A stretch of 64,000 nucleotides of DNA from Polaromonas sp. OV174. GTDB lineage: Bacteria; Pseudomonadota; Gammaproteobacteria; Burkholderiales; Burkholderiaceae_C. Within the stretch, counting starts at the first letter, position 1. Each line of letters opens with the position of its first letter. The notes beneath the pieces were generated by a model, which did no database searches, was not told the DNA's origin, and was given only the letters and a program-made list of their open reading frames with translations. The position numbers were made by a program, and so were the translations under genes. Shown here piece after piece: positions 1 to 8,301 of this stretch. The stretch is taken from assembly GCF_900112285.1 (NCBI RefSeq), contig NZ_FOKZ01000019.1, positions 26,458 through 90,457 on the forward strand, written 5' to 3'.

Positions 1-62
1 GAATAAAACAGGGCTTTTGCGCATACAGGTCATGCGTAGACAGCTACTATTTTAATAGCAAT
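1..62 (-). repeat. Dispersed hairpin repeat, copy 1 (downstream of mpg)
   Basis: Read on the minus strand this copy has GCTAT, seven bases, GTAGC, and then the second anchor (GCCC) exactly 33 nt after the first base of GTAGC, ending in a T-rich stretch. The same geometry occurs in seven other copies in the window. It lies just past the stop of the minus-strand DNA glycosylase gene, where a transcription terminator would be expected. This is the most diverged copy. Confidence 0.6.
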
Positions 63-117
63 TTGGATGTATCCCATTTGTTACTTGACCCAGCCGCCAG
101 CGGCTGACGCCTCAGCC

Positions 118-699
118 CTAGGGAAACGGCCGGCTGAGAAAGCGCGAGCCGGCCAGGCCAAAGCGCCAGGGCTGCTCAAGCGCCTTGGAGATGCCGATGC
201 GCGGCCCCACCAGCAGCGGGCGCGCCGCAGCCGGCGCCGGCGCGAGCAGCTCAAACGGCGGTTGATCCAGCCGCATGCCACCGTATTGCCGGTCTATGCC
301 CAGCGCCTGGCCGACCCGGCCCGGGCCGGCGCACAGCAGCCGTAGCTCGTCAACACCGCGCCTGGCGCGCATGCGATCCAGCCCATGGGTGGGCTGTAGC
401 GCGCGTATCAGCACGCCCGCACCATGCCCGGCACTGGCGCAGACCAGATTGAGACACCAGTGAATGCCGTAAGAGCGATACACATAGGCGCAGGCGGGCG
501 GGCCAAACATGGCCGCATTGCGCAGGCTTGGGCCGCCAAAGCAGTGCGAGGCCGGGTCTTGTTCGTCGTAGGCCTCGGTCTCGACGATGAGGCCGCCCAC
601 ACCATCGACCAGCAGTTGCACGCCTATCAGCGCGCGCGCCACCTCATGGGACGGCGCCAAAAAGTCTATGCCGGCAAGCCGGTCGCGGACTGGAGACAC
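118..699 (-). CDS. DNA-3-methyladenine glycosylase (AAG/Mpg type)
   Basis: This 193-residue protein belongs to the Mpg/AAG family, which removes alkylated purines such as 3-methyladenine from DNA as the first step of base excision repair in the cytoplasm. The family block VETEAY...DPASH...RN..MFG...AYVY..YG.H.C.N is present at residues 39-84, and Glu40 matches the catalytic glutamate of the human enzyme. Length is normal for bacterial members. The start is GTG, preceded by GGGAG at good spacing. A hairpin repeat follows the stop. A second, unrelated methyladenine glycosylase (Tag type) lies at 42.7 kb. Confidence 0.92.
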   Translation of the reverse strand: MSPVRDRLAGIDFLAPSHEVARALIGVQLLVDGVGGLIVETEAYDEQDPASHCFGGPSLRNAAMFGPPACAYVYRSYGIHWCLNLVCASAGHGAGVLIRALQPTHGLDRMRARRGVDELRLLCAGPGRVGQALGIDRQYGGMRLDQPPFELLAPAPAAARPLLVGPRIGISKALEQPWRFGLAGSRFLSRPFP

Positions 700-726
700 A
701 TGGACTCCCGGGTTTGAAAACCTGAT

Positions 727-1671
727 TCAAGTCTTGGGCCTGGCCCGCTTGATCAGCGTCACGGCCAGCAAGACCAGCGCGCCCGCCAGCAGGCCCACTG
801 CGGCATCCATCAGCAATGGCGTGACGGCGGCCAGCACCACGCCAATGCTGCCTAGCGCTGCAGCCTGCTGCGTCAGCGTTTCAATGACATGGTGCAGCGG
901 TGCGATGCCATGCGTCAGTATGCCGCCGCCGACCAGAAACATGGCCGCCGTGCCGGCCACGGACAGGCCTTTCATCAGCCAGGGAGCGGCGCGCAAAATG
1001 CCCCGTCCCAAGCTGCGCTGCAGACCCTGCAGGGCGCCGCTGCCGCTGCGCTGGCTGAGGTAAAGCCCGCCATCATCGAGTTTGACAATGCCGGCCACCA
1101 GGCCATACACGCCTATGGTCATGATCACGGCAATGCCGCTGAGCACGGCCACTTGCGTCATGAAGGGGCTGGCCTGCACCGTGCCCAAGGTGATGGCAAT
1201 GATTTCGGCCGAAAGAATGAAGTCGGTGCGCACCGCGCCCTTGATCTTGTCTTTTTCCAGCGCCACCACATCAAGGGCCGGGTCGCTCAGCGTCTGGGTC
1301 AGCGCCGCATGTTCGGCCGCCTGCTCGGCCGGGCTGTGCAGGAATTTGTGAGCCAGTTTTTCAAAGCCCTCAAAGCAGAGAAAAGCGCCGCCCAGCATCA
1401 ACAGCGGCGTCACCGCCCAAGGCGCCAGGGCGCTGATGAGCAGGGCCGCCGGCACCAGAATCAGCTTGTTGATGAAGGAGCCTTTGGCCACGGCCCAGAC
1501 CACGGGCAGCTCGCGATCCACCGCCACGCCACTCACCTGCTGGGCATTGAGCGCCAGGTCGTCGCCCAGCACGCCGGCGGTTTTTTTGGCCGCCACCTTG
1601 GTCAGCAGGGCCACATCATCAAGCACGGTGGCGATGTCATCGATCAAGGCGAGCAGGCTGGTGGCCATCAT
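727..1671 (-). CDS. DUF808 / YedI family inner membrane protein
   Basis: A 314-residue polytopic membrane protein of the DUF808 (YedI) family, whose function is not established. The conserved N-terminal part (LLALIDDIATVLDDVA, then LTKVAAKKTAGVLGDDLA) is followed by several hydrophobic segments, with a characteristic GGAFLCFEGFEKL block near residue 95. It ends 27 bases before the glycosylase gene begins on the same strand, so the two may be cotranscribed. Start ambiguity is one codon (ATGATG at 1671/1668). Confidence 0.88.
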   Translation of the reverse strand: MMATSLLALIDDIATVLDDVALLTKVAAKKTAGVLGDDLALNAQQVSGVAVDRELPVVWAVAKGSFINKLILVPAALLISALAPWAVTPLLMLGGAFLCFEGFEKLAHKFLHSPAEQAAEHAALTQTLSDPALDVVALEKDKIKGAVRTDFILSAEIIAITLGTVQASPFMTQVAVLSGIAVIMTIGVYGLVAGIVKLDDGGLYLSQRSGSGALQGLQRSLGRGILRAAPWLMKGLSVAGTAAMFLVGGGILTHGIAPLHHVIETLTQQAAALGSIGVVLAAVTPLLMDAAVGLLAGALVLLAVTLIKRARPKT

Positions 1672-1821
1672 GTTCCTAGGGTGTTTGGCCTGAGCCGGGC
1701 TTGGCGCAGGCTTACCCTGGACGCCAACAATGTTCCGCCACTGTACTAAATTCGGGAGCGCAGCCGCGAACCGTATGGCGGCAAGCCATCAGCAGCAGAA
1801 AACATCGCAAGGAGAGTCACC

Positions 1822-2001
1822 ATGCCCCGAATTGCCAGAGCTCAGATGTCAGCCGGCGGCGCCGGCCACAGTCTGCCGCCCCGCAAGGGACCGGCCGAGG
1901 AAGCCAAAGAAGATGAGGATGGTCTGGAGTTGCCGGTGAACCCCGACCAGGGCCTACCCCTAGCGCCGGATCAGGAAGGCGAGGTGAAGGCGCCGTCCTG
2001 A
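1822..2001 (+). CDS. Small acidic protein of unknown function (59 aa)
   Basis: A short open frame of 59 codons with a strong ribosome binding site (AAGGAG, seven bases before ATG). The product is hydrophilic and rich in Asp, Glu and Pro, with an ELPVNPDQGLPLAPD segment near the C terminus that I recall from small hypothetical proteins of related betaproteobacteria. No membrane segment, signal peptide or cysteine is present. It lies between divergent and convergent neighbours and is probably monocistronic. Function unknown; the reading frame is supported by the ribosome site and by the proline/acid pattern. Confidence 0.6.
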   Translation: MPRIARAQMSAGGAGHSLPPRKGPAEEAKEDEDGLELPVNPDQGLPLAPDQEGEVKAPS

Positions 2002-2027
2002 GCGCAGGCGCCTGGCTTGCGCCAGTT

Positions 2028-2549
2028 TTAGTCCACTGAGCGCTTGAGACGAATTTCTTCCAGCTTGACATCGCCAAAGGCCACCGTCTTGAGCGAAGGC
2101 ATTTCGCGCTTGAAACCGGCGGCGTGTTCGCAAAACTGCAAGGCCTGCTCGTTACGCAACAGCACCCACATGGTGACCTGGGTGCAGCCCTCTTCCTTCA
2201 GGCCCTCGCGCGCGCCGTCCCACAGCACCAGGCCTGCGCCCTTGCGCCAGTGGGCAGGCGTCACATACATGGCCCAGATTTCGCCGACGGTGGAGCGGGT
2301 GTTGGCATCGCGTGAGCGGTCATAGCCGACAAAACCGACGACCTTGTCGTCTTCCGTGGCCACCAGCAATTGCGGCTCGCTGTACTCGATCGCTTCACGC
2401 CAGTAAGCCTGACGCTTTTCCTGCGTCATCTTTTTGAGGTAGTCCTCGGGGATCAGATCCTTGTAGGCGACATGCCAGGTGGCAACGTGAATCTCGGCAA
2501 TGGCTTTGGCATCGCGGGCAGTGGCAGGACGAACGGAATAGCTGGACAT
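2028..2549 (-). CDS. GNAT family N-acetyltransferase
   Basis: A 173-residue Gcn5-related acetyltransferase that transfers acetyl from acetyl-CoA to an unidentified amine. The N-terminal R-x-A-T-x-x-D-A-x-x-I-A-E-I-H pattern is typical of the fold, and motif A is visible as VTPAHWRKGAGLVLWDGA around residue 103, which forms the pyrophosphate loop. The start chosen is an internal ATG giving the usual N terminus (MSSYSVRPATARDA); the open frame extends 19 codons further upstream without family similarity. The substrate cannot be told from sequence. Confidence 0.85.
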   Translation of the reverse strand: MSSYSVRPATARDAKAIAEIHVATWHVAYKDLIPEDYLKKMTQEKRQAYWREAIEYSEPQLLVATEDDKVVGFVGYDRSRDANTRSTVGEIWAMYVTPAHWRKGAGLVLWDGAREGLKEEGCTQVTMWVLLRNEQALQFCEHAAGFKREMPSLKTVAFGDVKLEEIRLKRSVD

Positions 2550-2681
2550 GAAAAATCGCTTGTGAATCAGAAAGGGAAATACTCGGGAGGCAGGATTGTC
2601 GCGCAAATCGAAATCCGGCCTGCCCGGACCCGGTTACATTCGGAGTTCTTCGCTCCCGCCGAACCGCCATCGCTTCAGCTC

Positions 2682-3026
2682 ATGCCACCTCACGACACCC
2701 TTCCCTCCGCCCCGAATCAGGCCACGAATCAGATCCCGACGGCGGCGGCGGCCGACCCGGTTTTTACGGCCCGCATTGAAACGACAGGCCAAGGCTTTGA
2801 AGCGCCGGCGGCGCTGTCTTTGCTGGAGGCGGCCGAATTTTCAGGCCTGGCACTGCCCAGTTCCTGCCGCAACGGCACTTGCCGCAGCTGCATCTGCCGC
2901 CTGACCCAGGGACGGGTGATTTACCACATCGCCTGGCCCGGCCTGAGTCTGGAGGAAAAGCAAGAAGGCTGGATTTTGCCCTGCGTGGCCTATCCCGCCA
3001 GCGATGTCGTGATCGCGCTGCCTTAG
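2682..3026 (+). CDS. 2Fe-2S ferredoxin-like protein
   Basis: A 114-residue plant-type ferredoxin domain. The iron-sulfur ligands are clear: CRNGTCRSC supplies the C-x4-C-x2-C loop at about residues 66-74, and the fourth cysteine is in WILPCVAYP about 30 residues later. The N-terminal 30 residues are Ala/Pro-rich and disordered-looking. It stands alone, with no oxygenase or reductase beside it, so its electron partner is unknown. The start is the first ATG that leaves a complete domain; an upstream extension in the same frame reads over the divergent GNAT promoter and is unlikely to be translated. Confidence 0.85.
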   Translation: MPPHDTLPSAPNQATNQIPTAAAADPVFTARIETTGQGFEAPAALSLLEAAEFSGLALPSSCRNGTCRSCICRLTQGRVIYHIAWPGLSLEEKQEGWILPCVAYPASDVVIALP

Positions 3027-3318
3027 TCGTCACCCGCCTTCCTGGGACCCAAGCCGCGGCCAGATTTCTGGCGATTGTGCGCAATTTTTAACGCTAGGGA
3101 GCGATTGCTGCGGGCCTGCGGCGCGCGCGCCGGCGCCAAGCGCTGACAATCCGATTTTGCTGCGCCAGCTCAAGCCCAACCAGAGGCCTGGTCAAGCATC
3201 TTTAACGTCCCGCCCCGACGGCGGACGCTTTTTTTGCCGCTTATTGACAGCCTATTCGTGCCGTTTTCAAACCGTCACGACATGCGCCCATTTGCCATCA
3301 GAAGGAAGAAGAACAGCA

Positions 3319-5823
3319 TTGACTATCGCGCCAAAAAAACTCTGGCAAAAACATGGGCGCCCGAGCCTGACCTACTTGAGCATTGCGCTGATTGGCGCAG
3401 CGCAGATTGTCTTCATCTGGCAGCTGACGTTTGAACGCAGCCAGTACGAGCAGGCCGAGGCCAGCCGCCATGAGTACATTCATAACGCCAACCTGGCGGC
3501 AGTGATTGAAGAACACACGGATCACAGCCTCAAAAGCGTGGAGCAGTCCTTAGACCTCATCGAAAAGACCTACCGCCAACAGGGCAGCGGCATCAAGCTC
3601 AAGCGCCTGCAGCTCGACGGGGACCTGAGCTTCAAGGCTTTCAGCGACCTCGCGGTGATCAACGAAGCGGGCCTGCTCGTGGCCGGACTGAAGCAGACAG
3701 CCCCTGTCAAGGTCAGCGGCGAAGACGCGCTCAGGCATCACCAGGCACTGGACAGCCACCGGCTGTACATCGGCAAGCCCATCTATAGCCAGGTCTCGGG
3801 GACATGGTCCATCCCCGTTTCCAGGCGCATCAACCGGCCCGATGGCGCTTTCGCCGGCGTCGTGATGGCCGGCATTGACCCAGCCTACTTCACCGACTTC
3901 TACCTGAAAACCGATGTCGGAACCCAGGGCATTGTGTCGCTGATCGGGCTGGACGGAGTCGTGCGCGCACGCCGGGTTGGCAAGCAGACCACCACCGGGG
4001 ACAACGTCAGCCGGGGCCCGCTTTTGCTGGCACAGGCGCGCCAGCCCGAAGGCAGCTTGCTGGGCGTGGGCGGCTTTGACGGTGTGACACGACTTTTCAG
4101 CTACCGCACGCTGAAGGACTACCCCTTGTTGGTTGCCGTGGGGACCTCCCAGGCGCAAGCCTTGGCGGAGGTTTTCCAGCGGGAAAAAAAGTACTACGCC
4201 AATGCCACCCTGGCCACGCTGGCGGTGCTGCTGATTGGCACCTTGCTGATCTGGCTGCTCATGCGCTCGCGTGCCCTGCAGCTGACCATGCATAACACCC
4301 AGGCCTTGCAGCGGGCCTCGTTCAATCTCTCGGCCATTGGCATGTCCTACCTCGACCGGGACGGCCGCTACCTGCTGGTCAATGACAAGCTGTGCCGCCT
4401 GCTGGGTTGCAGCGCCACAGAATTGACCGGCAGCCTGGTTGACGAACGGGTGTTTCCCGCCGATCGCGCTGCCCACCAGATGCTCCTTGATGACTTGCGG
4501 ACGGCCCGGCAAGAGCAGCCGTCCAGCATGCTGGAAATTCGTTACCTGCATCAAAACGGCTCCTTGATCTGGGCGCTGATTTCCGTCTCGCTGGTGCTCA
4601 AGACCGCCAACAGCCCGAGCTACTTCATTTCAGCGCTTCAGGACATCACCGAGCGCAAGCGTATGGCGTTGGCCCTGCGCCAACGCGACCAGCAACTGTC
4701 CAGCGCCTTTGAGGATTCCGTCATAGGCATGGGCTTGAGCAGCCCCGAGGGGCGCTGGCTCAAAGTCAACCGTGCGCTGTGCCAGATGCTGGGCTACACC
4801 GAGGCAGAAATGATGTCCGCCAGCGTTCGGCAGATCACCCACCCCGATGACATGGCCATATCGCAGCTGCGTACCCAGCAGCTGCTGCAAGGTGAGAACG
4901 CGCATTTCCAGGTGGAAAAGCGCTATGTGCACAAGCAGGGGCATTCGGTCTGGACTTCGCTGGCCGTGTCCCTGGTGCGCGACGAGGATGACCAGCCCTT
5001 GCACTTTATTGCCCAGCTGCAGGACATCAACCAGCGCAAACAGGCCCAGGACGAAATCCGCCGGCTCAATGTCGAACTCGAGGAGCGGGTGCGGCAACGC
5101 ACGCGGGAGTTGCAGTTTGCCCACCAGGAGATCGCCGGCTTTTCCCACTCGGTGGCGCACGACCTGCGCCAGCCCTTCAGCTCCATCATGGGTTTCAGCC
5201 ATTTGCTGGAACGCGAGCTGAAGCAGCAAACCAGCGAGCGCGGCAAACACTATCTGACGCGAATACGCGCCGGCGTCCACCAGATTGGCGAGCTGACCGA
5301 CGCCCTGCTGGCGCTGGTCAAGCTGTCAAGCATTGATTTGCGCTGGGAAAAGATAGATTTGTCGGTGATGGCGCAAAACCTTGTGGCACGCCGCATGCTG
5401 CTCGAACCCCAGCGCCAGGTGCAGTGCCACATTCACCCAAAGCTCCAGACCGTCGGCGACGCGCAACTGCTGACGGTGGTGATGGACAGCCTGATTGGCA
5501 ACGCCTGGAAGTTCAGCTCGAAAATGCCGCAGACCACGATAGAAGTCGGCAGCGAGCGCGGGCCAGGCCAGGACACCATTTACTTTGTCAGGGATCAGGG
5601 CGTCGGCTTTGACATGGCTTACGCCGCCAAGCTGTTCGACAACTTTCAGCGCCTGCACTCGCCATCGGAATTTCCTGGCAATGGCACTGGCCTGGCCAGC
5701 GCCCAGCGCATCATCCGCCGCCATGGCGGGCGGATCTGGGCCCTGTCCACGCCAGGCCGGGGTGCCACCTTTTACTTCACGCTGGGCGCCGCGCCGCCGC
5801 AAGCGGCTGCAGCCGCCGCCTGA
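3319..5823 (+). CDS. Membrane sensor histidine kinase (Cache-PAS-PAS-HisKA-HATPase)
   Basis: A hybrid-free sensor kinase of about 834 residues. Order: N-terminal membrane segment (about 16-35), periplasmic double-Cache sensor (about 40-290), second membrane segment (294-314), two PAS domains (about 330-447 and 459-575), a short coiled coil, a HisKA domain with the phosphorylated His614 in SVAHDLRQP, and a HATPase domain with N box (LIGNAWKFS) and G boxes (DQGVGFD, GNGTGLA). The start is proposed as TTG 3319, with AAGGAAGAAG just upstream; an ATG at 3157 is in frame but adds 54 residues of unlikely sequence. No response regulator is adjacent, so the partner is unknown. Confidence 0.85.
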   Translation: MTIAPKKLWQKHGRPSLTYLSIALIGAAQIVFIWQLTFERSQYEQAEASRHEYIHNANLAAVIEEHTDHSLKSVEQSLDLIEKTYRQQGSGIKLKRLQLDGDLSFKAFSDLAVINEAGLLVAGLKQTAPVKVSGEDALRHHQALDSHRLYIGKPIYSQVSGTWSIPVSRRINRPDGAFAGVVMAGIDPAYFTDFYLKTDVGTQGIVSLIGLDGVVRARRVGKQTTTGDNVSRGPLLLAQARQPEGSLLGVGGFDGVTRLFSYRTLKDYPLLVAVGTSQAQALAEVFQREKKYYANATLATLAVLLIGTLLIWLLMRSRALQLTMHNTQALQRASFNLSAIGMSYLDRDGRYLLVNDKLCRLLGCSATELTGSLVDERVFPADRAAHQMLLDDLRTARQEQPSSMLEIRYLHQNGSLIWALISVSLVLKTANSPSYFISALQDITERKRMALALRQRDQQLSSAFEDSVIGMGLSSPEGRWLKVNRALCQMLGYTEAEMMSASVRQITHPDDMAISQLRTQQLLQGENAHFQVEKRYVHKQGHSVWTSLAVSLVRDEDDQPLHFIAQLQDINQRKQAQDEIRRLNVELEERVRQRTRELQFAHQEIAGFSHSVAHDLRQPFSSIMGFSHLLERELKQQTSERGKHYLTRIRAGVHQIGELTDALLALVKLSSIDLRWEKIDLSVMAQNLVARRMLLEPQRQVQCHIHPKLQTVGDAQLLTVVMDSLIGNAWKFSSKMPQTTIEVGSERGPGQDTIYFVRDQGVGFDMAYAAKLFDNFQRLHSPSEFPGNGTGLASAQRIIRRHGGRIWALSTPGRGATFYFTLGAAPPQAAAAAA

Positions 5824-5854
5824 CACCCTGCCTGGCAATTCTGGGCCAGCGCTC

Positions 5855-5925
5855 AAATGCTATGTTTTAAATAGCTGCCAGCGCTCGTCCAGCCTGCCCT
5901 GGCGGCCTATTTCATTCAAATTCTG
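5855..5925 (+). repeat. Dispersed hairpin repeat, copy 2 (between convergent genes)
   Basis: GCTAT, seven bases, ATAGC (5871), then GGCC exactly 33 nt later (5904), followed by TATTTCATT. The inner arms GCTGCCAG and CTGGCGGC pair with one G-T wobble, so the RNA can fold into a hairpin followed by a U-rich run. It sits between the 3' end of the histidine kinase gene and the 3' end of the convergent MocR gene, a natural place for a shared terminator. Confidence 0.75.
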
Positions 5926-7379
5926 GGCGCCACTGCCGCATACGGGCTTTGCTGCCGCGCCAGCCTGCCCAGGGTTTGCATGGCCGCTTCAAAACGCTCA
6001 CTCCAGGGATGACCGTAGTTCAGCCGCAGACAATGCCTGAAATGGCGGCGCGCCGAAAAAACCGGCCCGGGCGCCACGCTGATGTTGTGCTCCAGCGCCG
6101 CCTGGTGCAGGGCCAGGGTGTCAAAGCCTTGGGCAAACTCCACCCAGACAAAATAACTCCCCAGTGGGCGCGACACTCGCACGCCAGGCGGAAAGTGGCG
6201 CGCAATGGCGGCCAGCAAGCTCGACAGCTGCGACTCCAGCGCATGGCGCAGCTTGCGCAAATGCTTGTCGTAGCCGCCATGCTGCAGATAGTCGGCCAGA
6301 GCCAGTTGCGCCGGCAGGCTGGCCGACAGCGTGGTCATCAGCTTGAGGCGTTCGATCTGCGCGCCGAACCGCCCGGGCGCGACCCAGCCGACGCGGTAAG
6401 CCGGCGCCAGTGTCTTGCTGAAGGAGCTGCAATGCATCACCAGGCCCTTGCGGTCAAAGGCCTTGGCCGGCAAGGGGCAGCGGCTGCCAAAGTAGAGCTC
6501 GCCATACACATCGTCCTCGATCAGCGGCACCTCGTGACTGGCCAGCAGGGCCACCAGCGCCTGCTTTTTCTCCAGCGACAGGCTGGCGCCCAGGGGGTTT
6601 TGAAACGAGGTCATGAACCAGCAGGCCTTGACCGGGTGGCGCTTGAGCGCCTGGTCCAGCGCCGCCAGGTCCAGGCCGTCCTGCGGGTGCACGGGAATTT
6701 CCAGCGCCTTCATCTTGAGCCGCTCCAGCGCCTGCAGGCTGGCATAAAAGCCGGGCGACTCGATGGCGATCAGATCGCCCGGCTGCGCCACCGCCGTGAG
6801 GCACAGGTTGAGCGCCTCCAGCGCGCCATTGGTCACCACCAGCTCCTGGGCCGACTGCGCCATGCCCATGCCCAGGTAGCGCAGCGCAATCTGCTGGCGC
6901 AGCGCCAGATGGCCCTGCGGCAGGCTGGCGACGGTGTCCGGCCCGTGCAGCTGGCGCGCCACCCGGGCCAGCGACTTGCCCAGGCGCTGCAGCGGAAACA
7001 GCTCGGGCGCCGGGAAGGCCGAGCCCAGCGGCACAATGCCCGGGTCTTGCGCCGCGCCCAGCACCGCAAACACCAGCTCGCTGATGTCCAGCCTGGGCGC
7101 CACCCGGGCCGGCGCGCTGCTGGCCTTGCCTGGCGCAGCCCCCAGGGCGGGCGCGGCCAGCTGCTGCATGGCCGAAGCCGTCACGTAATAGCCGGACCGC
7201 GGGCGCGCCCGCACCAGGCCTTTTTCTTCCAGCCGGTAATAGGCCTTGAAGGCGGTGGAGGCGCTCAGCCCATGCTGGGCCGTGATGGTGCGAATCGAGG
7301 GCAGGCGGGTGCCGGGGCTGAGGCGGCCGTTGCGAATGTCGGTGGCCAGCAGTTCCACCAGTTGCTCGTAGCGCTTCAT
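5916..7379 (-). CDS. MocR/PdxR family transcriptional regulator (GntR helix-turn-helix fused to aminotransferase fold)
   Basis: A 487-residue fusion. Residues 1-75 form a GntR winged helix (GTRLPSIRTITAQHGLSAS, then AYYRLEEKGLV), and the rest is a type I aminotransferase fold used as a sensor, with the pyridoxal-phosphate lysine in SSFSKTLAPAYRVGWV. Members of this family control genes of vitamin B6, GABA or amino-acid metabolism. The start is ATG 7379, which leaves the standard N terminus MKRYEQLVELL. It is divergent from the cytochrome c pair, with a 154-base shared upstream region, so regulation of those cytochromes is possible but unproven. Confidence 0.88.
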   Translation of the reverse strand: MKRYEQLVELLATDIRNGRLSPGTRLPSIRTITAQHGLSASTAFKAYYRLEEKGLVRARPRSGYYVTASAMQQLAAPALGAAPGKASSAPARVAPRLDISELVFAVLGAAQDPGIVPLGSAFPAPELFPLQRLGKSLARVARQLHGPDTVASLPQGHLALRQQIALRYLGMGMAQSAQELVVTNGALEALNLCLTAVAQPGDLIAIESPGFYASLQALERLKMKALEIPVHPQDGLDLAALDQALKRHPVKACWFMTSFQNPLGASLSLEKKQALVALLASHEVPLIEDDVYGELYFGSRCPLPAKAFDRKGLVMHCSSFSKTLAPAYRVGWVAPGRFGAQIERLKLMTTLSASLPAQLALADYLQHGGYDKHLRKLRHALESQLSSLLAAIARHFPPGVRVSRPLGSYFVWVEFAQGFDTLALHQAALEHNISVAPGPVFSARRHFRHCLRLNYGHPWSERFEAAMQTLGRLARQQSPYAAVAPRI

Positions 7380-7533
7380 CGTTTGTTCAGTGTCCTGTCC
7401 ATGGCCGGTCCCGGTCGGGGCGGCGTCAATCACTCATCTGATATTCTAATTTTCAAATATTTTCCATCTGATATGGTTTTTTACACCCCATCTGATGCTT
7501 ACGCTTGCCGCTTGGCTAGGGCATGATTCGCCC

Positions 7534-8301
7534 ATGCTCAAGACCTTCTTTTTTTTACGCCGGCTGGCCGCCTGCAGCGCCCTCAGCTGCGCCGCCTGGA
7601 TGGCCGCCAGCCCGGCGCTCGCCGCCCCTTTTGAAGACAGCATCGCCCAGCGCACCATGGCCTGCACCGCCTGCCATGGCCCGCAGGGCCGGGCCGCGCC
7701 CGACGGCTACTACCCACGCCTGGCCGGCAAGCCGGCCGGCTACCTCTACAACCAGTTGCTCAATTTCCGCGATGGGCGGCGCCACTACGGCCTGATGACG
7801 CAGTTGCTGGAGCCGCTGGACGGCCCGGCGGGTGACGCCTACCTGCTGGAGATCGCACAATATTTTTCCGGGCTGGAAGTACCCTACCCCGCGCCGCAGC
7901 CCAGCACGGCATCGGCCGCGGTCTTGCAGCACGGCCAGCGCCTGGTCGTCGACGGTGACGCGGCGCGCCAGGTACCGGCCTGCGTGCAATGCCATGGCCA
8001 GGCCATGACCGGTGTGGCGCCGAATATCCCCGGCCTGCTGGGCCTGCCGCGCGACTACCTGAATGCGCAGCTGGGCGCCTGGAAGGCCGGCCAGCGCCGC
8101 AGCCATGCGCCCGACTGCATGAAGGAAGTGGTGAGCAAGCTCAGCCTGGAAGACATCCATGCGGTGGCCAGCTGGCTGGCGGCGCAGCCCCTGCCGGCCA
8201 GCACCAAGCCGGCCACGGCCCTGCCTGCGCTGGCGCCCGGCGCCCGCGCCATCAGCTGCGGCAGCGCGCCCGCAGCGGCTCAACTGAAGGCAGAGAAATG
8301 A
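7534..8301 (+). CDS. Secreted dihaem cytochrome c
   Basis: A 255-residue periplasmic protein with a Sec signal peptide ending near ASPALA (residue 30) and two class I haem sites, CTACH at 44-48 and CVQCH near 150-154. Each half follows the C-x2-CH...P..A pattern of small electron-carrying cytochromes c (cytochrome c4/c553 type). It overlaps the next cytochrome gene by four bases (ATGA), so the two are translated together. The electron donor is not encoded nearby. The ATG at 7534 is favoured because it places the signal peptide at the N terminus; an earlier in-frame ATG at 7495 does not. Confidence 0.85.
   Translation: MLKTFFFLRRLAACSALSCAAWMAASPALAAPFEDSIAQRTMACTACHGPQGRAAPDGYYPRLAGKPAGYLYNQLLNFRDGRRHYGLMTQLLEPLDGPAGDAYLLEIAQYFSGLEVPYPAPQPSTASAAVLQHGQRLVVDGDAARQVPACVQCHGQAMTGVAPNIPGLLGLPRDYLNAQLGAWKAGQRRSHAPDCMKEVVSKLSLEDIHAVASWLAAQPLPASTKPATALPALAPGARAISCGSAPAAAQLKAEK

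Noticed and set aside
3157..3318. Upstream extension of the histidine kinase from ATG 3157
   Set aside because: The 54 extra residues do not resemble a kinase N terminus, while a TTG with a good ribosome site gives a normal membrane anchor; kept as an alternative only.
5949..7526. 525-codon open frame antisense to the MocR gene
   Set aside because: Arg/Gln/His-rich composition typical of the antisense of GC-rich coding DNA, and the minus strand encodes a clear full-length MocR protein.
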